Of a stretch of 64,000 nucleotides of DNA, positions 1 to 9,515 are shown piece by piece. Origin of the DNA: Serripes groenlandicus (taxonomy: Eukaryota > Mollusca > Bivalvia > Cardiida > Cardiidae). How positions within the stretch are numbered: position 1 is the stretch's first letter; every line of letters starts with the position of its first letter. The notes under the pieces were generated by a model. That model made no database searches and was not told the origin of the DNA. It saw nothing but the letters and a program-made list of their open reading frames with translations. A program made the translations under genes and the position numbers. Location of the stretch: the NCBI GenBank assembly GCA_031761405.1, contig JASEVX010000033.1, positions 1,419,918 to 1,483,917 of the forward strand. The letters are read 5' to 3'.

Positions 1-796
1 TAGAATGATTGCCCGGTTGCCCGGTGACCGGTCTCGTCATTTCAAAATGACTGCCTGGTTGCCCGGTGCCCGGTTGCCCGGTGCCCGATTTAACCAAGGT
101 AATATGACTGTCCAGTTTCCCGGAACCCGGTTGCCCGGTACCCGGTTGCCCGGTACCCGGTCGCCCGGAGTCATAAGGGTTTTGCTCGGAAGCATCACCC
201 TGTGGACCAATGATAGGCAATTGTAATGCTCCATCACCGGTCCCCAAATTCTGCCCGCCGACCGGGTAATTTGGAACTCTGCTGTAGGCTTCCGAAGAAT
301 GCCTATCAACTGAGTGTGGTGAAAGAGGGGGCCATTCTGTTAGGTTTCCCTGAGAATGCCCCATTGCCTCACCCGAAGGTTCAGCACTAACACCAGTCGT
401 CTGTTTTTGACCAGACGATATCATACGTTCCTCCGAACTTCGAGACGGTCCCGTCGTGGCTGTTACAGAGGCGTATGTCTTGACTGAAGATTGAAAAGTT
501 CTGTCCTTCCGTCTAATCAACCCAGTCGTGGAGTCTGTTGGGGAAAAACCCTCGAATTCCCCTTCGCTCGTAGAGCTAATACTTACCTTCTTCTTCAAAG
601 GAACAGTTTTACTCTTACGGCTTTTGTGAGTCCTCCTCGATATGGCCTGTTTCCAAACGGAAGCCGACCATAACGAACAGAACTCACATGGTGAATCCTT
701 TGTGCACTTAGTGCACGCAATGCAGGAAGAGTGCGTGTCCCACAAGGCCACTAAATGACCGCATGAGCCACGCCTCTGTTCACCATTATGTGACAT
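1..796 (-). CDS. N-terminal part of an unidentified Cys-rich protein, possibly a DIRS-like retroelement ORF1
   Basis: On the minus strand an open frame runs from an ATG at 796-794 to the window edge (265 codons, no stop). An in-frame stop lies just upstream at 814-812, so this is the first possible start. Residues about 11-46 hold a dense Cys/His cluster: CGHLV, then DTHSSCIACTKC, then PCEFCSLW, followed by a basic stretch (RRTHKSRKSK) and a long Ser/Thr/Gly-rich region. The far end contains PGTGQ pentapeptide repeats. I recall similar Cys/His N-termini in gag-like ORF1 proteins of DIRS-type retrotransposons from molluscs and cnidarians, but this rests on pattern recognition. No reverse transcriptase or tyrosine recombinase is in view because the frame leaves the window. 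It could also be a host gene. Confidence 0.5.
   Translation of the reverse strand, partial: MSHNGEQRRGSCGHLVALWDTHSSCIACTKCTKDSPCEFCSLWSASVWKQAISRRTHKSRKSKTVPLKKKVSISSTSEGEFEGFSPTDSTTGLIRRKDRTFQSSVKTYASVTATTGPSRSSEERMISSGQKQTTGVSAEPSGEAMGHSQGNLTEWPPLSPHSVDRHSSEAYSRVPNYPVGGQNLGTGDGALQLPIIGPQGDASEQNPYDSGRPGTGQPGTGQPGSGKLDSHITLVKSGTGQPGTGQPGSHFEMTRPVTGQPGNHS
5..170. repeat. 15-bp coding minisatellite (CCCGGT-rich)
   Basis: Direct repeats of CGGTTGCCCGGTACC and close variants occur in two clusters separated by a non-repeated spacer. The 15-bp period keeps the minus-strand frame open, giving PGTGQ-type pentapeptides. This block is much more GC-rich than the rest of the window. Confidence 0.8.
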
Positions 797-1496
797 AGTA
801 TAAATACAAAATCAAATTACGAAGTTCAAAAACAAAAAATAATATTTTCTATTCTTTTATTTCACTACTCGTTTTTACGGACGTAATTCAATGAAAAAAT
901 ATTTTTTAAATATTCTCCAAATGTCTATGTAATTATACAAAACAACAACAAAGGCGATAAACAATATTATCGCTACCGGATCGGGAAATCTCACCGTTGG
1001 AAATTAATTGAAAAATTAATGCACGGTCATTCAAGACCCGACTCGTAACTGAAATAGTGGGTGGGGTAACCACCCGCGGCTCTCAGCTAGTTGTTACTAC
1101 AAAAAAACACAACTTAAACACAAACAATAAATAAACAAAGTTCAAGTTCAAGAAGTAAATGTACAGTTTAACTGAATGAATTGACCCGTTAAAGCGAAAG
1201 CTTTAACTAGACAACGAAAATAAATTTAGAAAAATGAAAATAAATTCAAGCCTGTAGGTCGGTGTGTCCAGGAAACTAAAAGTGACACGTTGACCTCGTG
1301 CACCGGTATTTACCGGTGACCGTGTATATCACACAGGCGTGAGGGATACGCTAGGCGAGTTCTTTTTCTGGATGAATTAAGGGTTAGGAGATGTATATAT
1401 CAGGTAATAAATGACTGGTAATGTATTTTTGACATAAAAATGGGTTAGGAAATACACTTCAAACTTTATACTTCCCCTCTCAAATGCAGCAAACCC
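797..1496. other. Non-coding stretch upstream of the left-edge ORF
   Basis: AT-rich up to about 1020, then islands of higher GC at 1020-1090 and 1250-1350, including the small palindrome CACCGGTATTTACCGGTG. On the minus strand this is 5' of the left-edge ORF, so it may hold its leader, promoter or a terminal repeat. I cannot identify a terminal repeat because only one end of the unit is visible. Confidence 0.3.
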
Positions 1497-1694
1497 TTAA
1501 CCCTTTCCCTCATATAGACGCTTTCTGACGCCTCTGCAGCAGACAGCTTTTTGAAAACATAGTAACAAAATGTTTCACAATGTTTTCCACTTTAAGTCAT
1601 AGGTTATCCATTCAATTATAGAGATTTTCCATTATTTGACAAAATGTGTTCAAAGTCGTCTGCTACAGAATTGTCGTATGAGGGAAAGGGTTAA
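1497..1694 (+). mobile_element. Young piggyBac-like MITE, internally deleted
   Basis: Flanked by TTAA on both sides with intact CCCTTTCCCTCATA / TATGAGGGAAAGGG ends. The central hairpin arms are missing: GTAACAAAA joins directly to TGTTTCACAATG. The remaining sequence closely matches the reference MITE at 58692-58921. It shares its right TTAA with the older copy that follows. Confidence 0.85.
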
Positions 1695-1893
1695 CCAATT
1701 CCCATTTACAACATATATGCAGCAGACGACGTTGAAAACAACTAGGCAAAAGTATGGAAATATCTATAAATGAAAGTGTTATTTTTGAATAGTGTTGAAA
1801 TTAGTGTGGCAAAAGGAGAAATTGCTCATAATTAACTATTGCCCTTTTGCAACAATGTTTTTTAAAAATGTGTCTGCAAGTAGGATTAATCCT
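1691..1893 (-). mobile_element. Old decayed MITE copy
   Basis: Starts TTAACCAATTCCCATTTACAAC, keeps GCAGCAGACGACG-TTGAAAAC, and has the GTGGCAAAAGGAGAAATTGC arm opposite GCCCTTTTGCAACAATG. It abuts the preceding young copy at a common TTAA, so the younger element landed on this element's target duplication. Confidence 0.6.
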
Positions 1894-2082
1894 CTTACCT
1901 GGAATCAAAATTGTTTTAAGAAAAGAAAAAAAAATCACTTTAGCATTTGAAAATACAATTCGCGAGAGAGTAGGAAACGAAGCGAGATTGAAAGGAAAAA
2001 TTGCTTATCACTAGCGTTATTAATGGAGATTTCTCACCTTTTCCCAAACTGTTTACAAAAGCTGTCTACTACAGATGTGCCC

Positions 2083-2330
2083 TAACCCTCTTCACCATAT
2101 GCAATCACATTATGAAGCATCTGATCTGCAGCAGTCAACTTTAGGAAAACATTGTTGAAAAGGAAAAATTCGCATAATGAGCAATTTCTCTTTCTACCAA
2201 AATTTATTAAAACATTAGTACTTTCATTTATACAGTGGTTTTAACAAATATATTTGCCTAGACATTTTCAAAGTCTTCTGCTGCAGATATGTTGTATGCA
2301 GAGGAAAAAACCTCTTGACTGATAAATGCA
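2083..2330 (+). mobile_element. Old decayed MITE copy
   Basis: Recognised by CTGCAGCAGTCAACTTTAGG, a degenerate GAAAAATTCGCATAATGAGC core, the TACTTTCATTTATA block typical of old copies, and TCTTCTGCTGCAGATATG near the right end. Confidence 0.6.
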
Positions 2331-2397
2331 ATTTTTGTTGCCCTGCAGCAGACAACTTCGAAAATATGTAGTAAAATTTATTGAAATTATCTGGAAG

Positions 2398-2635
2398 TTA
2401 ACCCTTTCCCTCATAATTATAGACGCTTTCTGACGCCCCTGCAGCAGACGGCTTTTTGAAAACATAGTGACAAAAGAAGAAATTGCACAAAACGTGCAAT
2501 TTCTCCTTTTTCCACAATGTTTTCCACTTTTTGTCATATATAGGTTATTCATTTAATTATGGAGATGTTCTATGTTTTGACAAAAAACGTTCAAAGTCGT
2601 CTGCTGCAAAATTGTCGTATGAGGGAAAGGGTTAA
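2398..2635 (+). mobile_element. Young piggyBac-like MITE
   Basis: TTAA on both sides and intact ends. The left end has a small insertion (CATAATTATAGACGC). The central hairpin is of the GCAC/GTGC type (ATTGCAC-AAAAC-GTGCAAT), unlike the GCTC/GAGC type of the reference copy. Confidence 0.88.
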
Positions 2636-3415
2636 ATCAAAATTGTTGAATGGAGTTGAACAACATTGTGGCAAAAGGAGAAATGGCACATAATGAGCAA
2701 TTTCTCAGTTTGCCATGATATTTTCAAACAAGAAACCGCTGAAGACATTAAGGCCGGATTGTCGGCAATTTGACCATGAAAATCGACAAACCAAGGTCAA
2801 GGTCAAAGTAACCATAGAAATCAATAGAACTTGTTACTGGTTACCTTCAGGCAAAGTTTCAAGTTTGTAACCCTTTCCAGTAATGAGTTTTTGCCTCAAC
2901 CTGAAACTTTACCCTGAGATTTTGCCTCAACCTGAAACTTTAACCAAAATGTTGACGGACAGAAGGACGTACATCTATAGACGGGAAATGCTAAAGCAAT
3001 CCGGCCAAAATTCGTCTGCTGCATATGACTGTGCTAAAGTGGGTCTGCAAGTCGGTATGGGTTATGATAGCATTGTGAGAAAAAATTCTTCGCAACAAGC
3101 TCTTCCTCGCATAAAACAAACTACATTATTATAACATAGCCTGATCAATATTAAAGTTTATGTATATATGTTAAAAAATAAATTTAACTTATTCAAGAAA
3201 ACTGCAAAGAGAACAATGACCCATAGAAAATATTGATGAAAAGTAAGGGTGAGTTTTATACCTGCTTATCTAGGACAGCTATTTACATATCTTTGTATCG
3301 GGACCAATAAGAAAGCTGACACTGTAAATAAGGAAAAGTATTCCATGATAAAATTCCCCTACAAAGACAGGTGATTGTAGAGATCACCCCGAAAAATCAA
3401 TTTACCAAATCCAGG
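2636..3415. other. Decayed repeat debris
   Basis: 2640-2735 holds the central hairpin arms of an old MITE without its ends. 2740-2990 contains GGTCAAGGTCAAAG, a duplicated phrase TTTTGCCTCAACCTGAAACTTT, and GACGGACAGAAGGACG, resembling the worn 3' part of a pearl/Helentron-like element. From 3000 to 3415 I see nothing recognisable. Confidence 0.4.
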
Positions 3416-3480
3416 GCTTCATGCAAAACAGTTGTAACTACATCTTGAACAAGATGTAGTTACAATCGTTTTGCATGAAA
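3416..3480. mobile_element. Minimal foldback of the 246-bp GGGCTT MITE family
   Basis: Nearly perfect palindrome of about 65 bp: GGCTTCATGCAAAAC-AG-TTGTAACTACATCTTG, a 2-nt loop, then the complement. The arm resembles the terminal inverted repeat of the MITEs at 37149-37394 and 40341-40586 (GGGCTTGGCGTGAAACGGTT then GTAACT), so it looks like two termini joined with the centre missing. Confidence 0.55.
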
Positions 3481-3494
3481 CCATCGAAATACAC

Positions 3495-3690
3495 GTCAAC
3501 CCTTTCCCACCTGCAAACACATTTTGACATATCAGCAGCTGAAGGGTTTTGAAAATAATGTGGCAATAGGAGCAATTTGTCCTTTGGCCACAATGACTTC
3601 AATTCTGTCCTATATTTATACTTTCATTTAATCCTAGTTTACAGGGATTATTTCTTAAATTTTTGATGAGATGGTTTTTTAAAAGTCGTG
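3495..3690 (+). mobile_element. Old MITE copy, interrupted by a SINE
   Basis: Begins CAACCCTTTCCCACCTGC, keeps a degenerate hairpin (GTGGCAATAGGAGCAATTTG / CCTTTGGCCACAATG) and TTTATACTTTCATTTAAT, and runs into the SINE at 3692 near its AAAGTCGT motif. Confidence 0.6.
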
Positions 3691-3691
3691 C

Positions 3692-3945
3692 CAAGCCCCG
3701 GTAGCTAAATCAGTAGGCACGGGTGCTGTCAATCATGGGGTTGCAAGTTTGAACCCCAGCTCAGCCAAGGTTTGACAAAAGTCAGTGAGACAAGCATCTT
3801 TTACTTCCCACCAATTGGCTAACATTCTATGTGAAAAAGCAACCAGTTGCTTGAAAAGTATGTTGTGTTGAGTGCTGGTGTGAGAAAGCCAGGAAACACT
3901 TGAGTAGGTGAACTGGCCGCTGTGATAAAATAAAATTCAATTTTT
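3692..3945 (+). mobile_element. tRNA-derived SINE, family S1
   Basis: The head GCCCCGGTAGCTAAATCAGTAGGCACGG carries a box A-like segment and GTTTGAACCCCAGCT a box B-like segment, as in a tRNA pol III promoter. The body (GACAAAAGTCAGTGAGACAAGC, CTATGTGAAAAAGCAACCAG) and tail (GGTGAACTGGCCGCTGTGATA) match the other S1 copies at 6177, 12932, 29989, 31642, 46501, 58216 and 60571. Confidence 0.8.
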
Positions 3946-4154
3946 TTCTGATGTTGCATATTTTCTAAGCGGTTATAGTTATAAATTATGTGAGAGCTAT
4001 TAAAAGATTAAACACTTAAAATACAACAAGGAAATTTTTGTTAGCTATCTTGTTACAAGATTTTCATTAATTTTCTTTAGGGGAAATGACTTGTTCATTC
4101 ATAAAAAGGTGATTCATAAAGCGACTAACACCCTTATACTGCAGAAGATAATTT

Positions 4155-4370
4155 TTATCACTTTCCCACATGCAGAAACATCTGCAGCCAATCCCTTTAG
4201 AAGAAATGGATGCAAGAAAAGAAATTACTCATAATGACACCAATATGTCTGCATTTGCTACAAAGTTTTCATTTTTTTTCAATAATTATGCTTTTTCATT
4301 TATAGATTAGCCAAATATGTTTCCCTTGATGAATTCAGTTGTCTGCTGTGGATTTGTAGTATGTGCTCTG
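4155..4370 (+). mobile_element. Old decayed MITE copy
   Basis: CACTTTCCCACATGCAGAAAC, ATCTGCAGCCAAT, a partial GAAATTACTCATAATGA core, TTCATTTATAGA and TGTCTGCTGTGGATTTG occur in the family order. Confidence 0.55.
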
Positions 4371-4500
4371 TGTAATTTTAGAGATTATTCACAATCAATG
4401 CAGACCAAGATCAGCTTGCACATAATAATGTGCTATCGAGTCTCTGTAGACAACGGTTACTGGGTCTACACAGGATAAGGGTTCACCCTGATAGAGGATT

Positions 4501-4710
4501 TTAACCCTTTCCCTCATATAGACACTTTCTGACGCCTCTGCAGCAGACAGCTTTTTGAAAACATAGTGACAATAGAAGAAATTGCACAAAACGTCCACTT
4601 TTCCACTTTTTGTCATAGGTTATCCATTCAACTATAGAGATTTTCTATATTTTGACAAAATACGTTCAAAGTCGTCTGCTGCAGAATTGTCGTATGAGGG
4701 AATGGGTTAA
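4501..4710 (+). mobile_element. Young piggyBac-like MITE, right hairpin arm deleted
   Basis: TTAA at both ends. The left half is intact through ATTGCACAAAACGT, but the complementary arm is lost and the sequence resumes at CCACTTTTTGTCATAGG. The right end reads GAGGGAATGGGTTAA. Confidence 0.85.
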
Positions 4711-4842
4711 ATAACTTTGCAGCAATCATTCAAAACATGCAATTTCTACTTTTCAGATCAATTTTTAGCATCAAGGCGAAATAATAGAAAATCTCTGTAA
4801 ATGAAAGTATTATTATTCTGTAATGCAATATGAGAAACTTCA

Positions 4843-5034
4843 CATCATTAGCAATGTTTTTAAAAGTTTTCTGCTCGTTACAAGTGGGAAAGGGTTGAAC
4901 AAAATAAATTTGACACCTGTGCAGATTCCCGCATCATTAGCAATTTATTCAATTTTCACATTGTTTTTAAAAGTTTTCTGCTCGTTACTAGTGGAGGAAC
5001 AAAATAAATTTGACACCTGTGCAGATTTCAGCAA
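4843..5034. repeat. Imperfect direct duplication of about 100 bp
   Basis: CATCATTAGCAAT, TTTTTAAAAGTTTTCTGCTC and AATAAATTTGACACCTGTGC each occur twice, 90-107 bp apart. The duplicated piece contains MITE-like GTGGGAAAGGGTTGAAC, so it is probably derived from an old MITE end. Confidence 0.6.
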
Positions 5035-5345
5035 CAAAGGTGTATAATAATTTCATGTATCATAAGTTTGTTATTGTCCGACTTATGACTAATTAATTTC
5101 ATCTTTTTCCACACTGTTTTTCTACATTTCAGCTAGAGCTTGTGACTGGGCCGAGTTGTAAACCTTTGTAACACAGAGTAAGTACAGAGAAACACAATAA
5201 TATAACACTGACAAATAGCGCTGTGCAATACAAATATTTACTAATTCATAACTTCAAAAGATGGGAGTTGAAATTGAAAAATCTGATCAATAAAATTTTA
5301 TGACTTCAATTTCTTTATAAGTGTCCCTCTATCTATGAATTTACT

Positions 5346-5555
5346 TAACCCTTTCCCGCAAATTACAAATATATATGCGCCAAATAACTTTGAAAAAATC
5401 TATGCAAGAATATGAAAAAATATCTATACATAAAATGATATTTATTGAATAGAATTAAAAAAAAATCAGGAACGATTCTCCTTTTACAACAACGTTTTCA
5501 ATAGTCTTCTGCTGCAGATGCGACAAACTGTGTCTTATTGTGGTAGAAAGGTTAA
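5346..5555 (-). mobile_element. Old decayed MITE copy
   Basis: TTAACCCTTTCCCGCAAATT start, GAACGATTCTCCTTTTACAACAACG arm, and TCTTCTGCTGCAGATGCG near the right end. The left hairpin arm is very degenerate. Confidence 0.55.
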
Positions 5556-5856
5556 ACTCTGATGAACTAACCCTGCTTAACAGAACAGACAATATCCTTT
5601 GTTATAATGGAAGTCAAGATGATCTTGTTTTTACAAGGAATTTGATCTTGCTCAGCACCACAGTCGCTTCATGCATGATTGGAATTTCTGAAAGTGATCC
5701 GTTGTTTACTGAATTTTACGTCCAACATTTATTGACATGGGAAATAAGAACTAAATTGCATCAAAATAAAAATTTAACAAATTTGGAGTAAAGTTCCACA
5801 TTCCTTCATGGATATGTAAATATCTTGTTACCTGATACATATTTTTTATTATTCTT

Positions 5857-6082
5857 AACACTTTCCCACAAACAGCAAATCTGCAGCAGACGACTTTGAA
5901 AACATGGCGACTAAAACCTGAAAATTCTCCATAAAATATTGCTTATTTCTTAAATAAAGTTAAAAACATTGTGGCCAAAGGGGAAATTGCTCATTATGAG
6001 CAATTTTACCTTTGGCCACAATGTTTTCAAGAGTGTCTGCTGCTATTACATCGAAATGCGTCTGCAGGTGGGAACAGGTTAA
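5857..6082 (-). mobile_element. Old MITE with GGCC-type hairpin arms
   Basis: CACTTTCCCACAAACAGC start and GGTGGGAACAGGTTAA end. The long central hairpin reads ACATTGTGGCCAAAGG... / ...CCTTTGGCCACAATGT. Both arms carry the C/G change relative to the common GGCAAAAGG / CCTTTTGCC form. Confidence 0.7.
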
Positions 6083-6084
6083 AG

Positions 6085-6175
6085 GATTTTTTAAAACAGT
6101 GCTGGAATAGGAGAAATATTGCTCATGATAAGCAATTTACCTTTTTTACCCAGACAGACGTTTTGAAAGTCATGC
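6085..6175 (-). mobile_element. Old MITE fragment, truncated by a SINE
   Basis: GGAATAGGAGAAATATTGCTC-ATGATA-AGCAATTTACC hairpin remnant followed by GACAGACGTTTTGAAAGTC, then the S1 SINE head. No right terminus is recognisable past the SINE. Confidence 0.5.
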
Positions 6176-6176
6176 A

Positions 6177-6425
6177 GAGCCCCGGTAGTTCAGTTGGTAG
6201 CCACAGGGGCTGTCATTCAAGGGGTTGGGAATTTGAACCCCAGCTCAGCCAACCTTTGACAAAAGTCAGTGTGACAAGCATCTTTTATTTCCCGCCAATT
6301 GGCTAACAGTCTATGTGCAAGAGCATGTGCATGGAAAGTATATGTTGTGTTGAGTGCTGCTGTGAGAAAGCTTGGAAACTCAAAAGTTAATGAACTGGCC
6401 ACTGTGATATGACAGAAAAATTGAT
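6177..6425 (+). mobile_element. tRNA-derived SINE, family S1
   Basis: Head GAGCCCCGGTAGTTCAGTTGGTAGCCACAGG, box B-like GGAATTTGAACCCCAGCT, body GACAAAAGTCAGTGTGACAAGC, tail GAACTGGCCACTGTGATATGAC. About 250 bp, near full length for this family. Confidence 0.8.
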
Positions 6426-6800
6426 GAAAACGGTTACCTTTTTCTCTCAGGCTGTAATTTATGTTGATAGCAATATTGTGTTTTTACAACTTAATCATCA
6501 GAATGGTTTAAAATAGAGGAAATATAAGTTACAAAAGCTATTTCTCCTTTTTCACCCAATGTTTGTATTTTAAAAATTGCTTGCCATGGATGCATCCTAA
6601 AGGTGACTTTATAAGGTTCAAGGATAAATACCTATAGATAAGTGCTTTACTGCAAATAGCCCTTATTTATCCTACCCTCCTTATAAACAACCACTATCTG
6701 TTATCTGCCCCTCCTTTTCTCTCCTAAACAAGCACATAAGTTAAACAAGTTATTTCATTGAATTGATATCCCCGCCAAAATAAAAGTCCACTTGGACTAT

Positions 6801-7004
6801 ACCAGTATCTAGACAAGATAATGAGGAGTAAACGGGTCTTTCTTCCATAATATCCATATTCTAGCACTCAATAAAACTTATGTCATGGGTACTAAAATAA
6901 TCATCTCAATGTGAAGATTCTTTTGAATACCCACAACATAGGCTTTGGAGGTCAAACAAGGGTTTTAGGGTTTTAGAAAAAGGCCCCTTATCTATAGCTC
7001 CAGT
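6801..7004 (+). mobile_element. Foldback MITE family M3 (GGGTACTC palindrome)
   Basis: A central foldback pairs GTCATGGGTACTAAAATAATC with GATTCTTTTGAATACCCACAAC. Outer flanks CCAGTATCTAGACAAGATAATG and CCCCTTATCTATAGCTCCAG are roughly inverted. Other copies are at 15948, 20991, 33053 and 48663. Confidence 0.6.
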
Positions 7005-7019
7005 GTTAATGTGTTTTGT

Positions 7020-7320
7020 TCTCAACTTTGACCTAGTGACCTAGTTTACGATCCTGCATGAACCAGTTTGGAACTTAACTTGAAATGCTCTGTTGATTTT
7101 TTCAAAAAGATTGGATGAAAAATACAATCATATTTCTGGTGATCTTGAGGCAATCTTATTGAAACTTGCTGTTTGATATTTCCCTATGGTGGTTAATATT
7201 TCCAATTAGCTTTAATCAAATCCATCCAACCATGCCTTAGCAACCATGGCTCCGGATGGATGGATGGCGCCAAACCAATATCCAATCTGCATTTGATAAC
7301 AAGTCATTGATGCATTGCAG
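7020..7320 (+). repeat. Dispersed repeat shared with 10430-10690
   Basis: The segment CCCTATGGTGGTTAATATTTCC, AATCAAATCCATCCAACCATG, GGATGG repeats and AAACCAATATCCAATCTGC is also found at about 10500-10670 in the same order. It resembles the right-hand module of a pearl/Helentron-like element, but no end hairpin was identified. Confidence 0.5.
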
Positions 7321-7392
7321 GCAAACAGATTTAACACTGCTTATGACATTATTTCAATCGTATTGCAGGAAACCTGGATAAATAGAAAGTAC

Positions 7393-8030
7393 TGCTGAAA
7401 ATCCCAGACATTTTCCATGGACATGCTGGAAATCCTAGACATTATCCATGGACATGCTGGAAATCCTAGACATTTTCCATGAACATACTGGAAATCCTAG
7501 ACATTATCCATGGACATGCTGGAAATCCCAGACATTGTCCATGGAAATGCTTGAAACCCTGGACATTGTCCAATCTGAGATATTCTCCATTGACATACTT
7601 GTAACCCTGGATATTAATAAATAGTCCATGGACATACTGGAAACCCCACACATTGTCCATAGACATACTGGAAAACCCACACATTGTCCATGGACATACT
7701 GGAAAACCCACACATTGTCCATTGACATACTGGAAACCCCACACATTGTCCATTGACATACTGGAAACCCCACACATTGTCCATTGACATACTGGAAACC
7801 CCACACATTGCCCATTGACAAACTGGAAACCCTAGACATAGTCCATTGCCATACTGGAAACCCCACACATTGTCCATTGACATACTGGAAACCCTAGACA
7901 TTGTCCATTGACATACTGGAAACCCTAGACATTGTCCATTGACATACTGGAAACCCTAGACATAGTCCATTGCCATACTGGAAACTCCACACATTGTCCA
8001 TGGGCATACTGGAAATTCTTACAATTTTCT
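7393..8030. repeat. 31-bp minisatellite array (about 20 units)
   Basis: Tandem units like ACATTGTCCATTGACATACT + GGAAACCCCAC, period 31 bp (for example starts at 7743 and 7774). Left-hand units are more diverged and carry TCCATGGA. Three periods equal 31 codons, so all three minus frames stay open and give overlapping 'proteins' of 95-120 aa that are not genes. Confidence 0.9.
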
Positions 8031-8105
8031 AGATTGGTGAATTTGTCCGTCCGATGATTGTAAAGCAGACGACTTATGAAAAGCCATGTGAAGTAACGGG
8101 TTAAA
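8027..8105 (+). mobile_element. Right end of a variant MITE (ACTTCACA subfamily)
   Basis: TTTTCTAGATTGGTGAATTTG, GATGATTGTAAAGCAGACGAC and GTGAAGTAACGGGTTAA closely match the right third of the element at 49162-49393. The 31-bp array lies where the rest of the element would be. Confidence 0.65.
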
Positions 8106-8249
8106 CTTTGTGGAAAATGAAAAAGTAACAAGTAATCGCACCCTTTCTTTAACTAATGAATGGTGTGACGGACAGATGGATGGACAATATATATAACTGA
8201 TCCCTATGTGTCTTGCTGCCAAAGCATGCATCACAAGAAGACTGGTATA

Positions 8250-8482
8250 TATCCCTTTCCCACATATAGACGCTATAGCTCTTATGCTTCTGCAGCAGAC
8301 GACTTTTGAAAACATTATGACAAAAGCAGAAATTGCTCAAAATGAGTAATTTCACCTTTTGCTACTATGTTTTTAAATCTTCTCAGCAATATTACCTACA
8401 TTTATAGAGCTTTCCTCTGTTTTTACCTAGATACCTTCAACGTTGTCTGCTGCAGATTTGTTGTATGCGGGAAGGGGTTATT
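8250..8482 (+). mobile_element. Old MITE copy
   Basis: CCCTTTCCCACATATAGACGC, TCTGCAGCAGACGACTTTTG, AAATTGCTC-AAAAT-GAGTAATTT hairpin, TTGTCTGCTGCAGATTTG and GCGGGAAGGGGTTA are all present in order. Confidence 0.7.
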
Positions 8483-8843
8483 GGGTAACAGGTAAGTAAT
8501 AAAATAGTTCCACATACTAATACATGGGATGGCATCACTGGCTTGTAACAAGTAACCATTTTAGACACTTCTAATGTAATTCTGGGAGATAAGAGGGAAG
8601 ACTAATGTGATAAAAATTCTCTCGCGGGAGACCTCTTTCTCTTTTATAACATAATTTAAATCTTAAAGCAATTTATAACAGGGGAAATGTATCCGCTTAT
8701 TGATAGTAATATGGCATCAGGAATGATGGTCTAGGGGTTATAATCAATCTGATATCATTCTACTGTTATCCTTTATGATATTTTAAGTCAACTGTTCAGG
8801 GGGAAAGTCATGCAACTATTAAAATAAGTCTTATACTGATACA

Positions 8844-9070
8844 ACCGCCTTGGTTGTATACTGGTAGAGCATCCGCCTCAGAAGCAGAAGGTCACAGGTT
8901 TGATCCCCAGGCTGGGACATACCAAAGACTTTAAAAATGGTAGTAGTGGCTGCTGCCCTCCTAGGCGTTCAGGGTTGAGGGGGTCAGTATTACAACTGAC
9001 TGGCTGGTGACTGGATAAATGGACCAGTAGTACTGGTTTACTTATCCAGGAGACGCCTTGATATAACAGA
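8844..9070 (+). mobile_element. tRNA-like SINE, family S3
   Basis: Head ACCGCCTTGGTTGTATACTG + GTAGAGCATCCGCCTCAGAAG is box A-like; CAGGTTTGATCCCCAGGCTGG is box B-like. Then TACCAAAGACTTTAAAAATGG, ATTACAACTGACTGGCTGGTG, and tail ATGGACCAGTAGTACTGG, CCAGGAGACGCCTTGATATAAC. This copy has the 54-bp body segment only once, unlike the copy at 36413. Confidence 0.7.
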
Positions 9071-9515
9071 TTTTTTCTTGAAATCGTACTAATTCTGATA
9101 CACAGTAGAAAGACTTAAATGTGCGTGGTAGTCGAACGCCGGACTTTAGGCAGATTTCTCTATTACGCGGAGCACTCAGGCCTACAGGCCCTTGTCACGG
9201 GAGCAAAAAAATAGTAATTTAGTCATGATTTTTCCTGAGATATGAACCGTCCTGCTAAAAAACCAACATTGTAGACTCTGCATAAAGTGTTGACCCAGAT
9301 CAGCTTTAGCATGCCGCGCAGGCTTACCCGGATAGACACTTTTCGCCTCCTGTTCATTTTCTGAATCATTACTCTATACCTCTATCCCCCTGAGACGGAA
9401 TGTGTCGGCCTGGATCAGTCTGCATGCACTGCACAGGCTGATCTGGGTCGATACATTATGCAGAAGCCATAATGTTGATTTTATCGCGGGACGGCTCATG
9501 TATGTTTTTAACCAC

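Noticed and set aside
1250..1380. Possible LTR or terminal repeat upstream of the left-edge ORF
   Set aside because: Only one copy is visible in the window, so repeat status cannot be shown; kept only as a note.
5540..5791. 83-codon plus frame beginning MVERLNSDELTLLNRTDN
   Set aside because: Starts within the end of an old MITE and has no recognisable motif; likely chance.
7393..8030. Possible CRISPR array (31-bp repeats)
   Set aside because: The whole period is repeated with no unique spacers, and the DNA is eukaryotic. It is a minisatellite.
8844..8930. tRNA gene
   Set aside because: Promoter boxes belong to the S3 SINE head, which recurs at 9516, 21481 and 36413 with SINE bodies; acceptor stems do not pair well.
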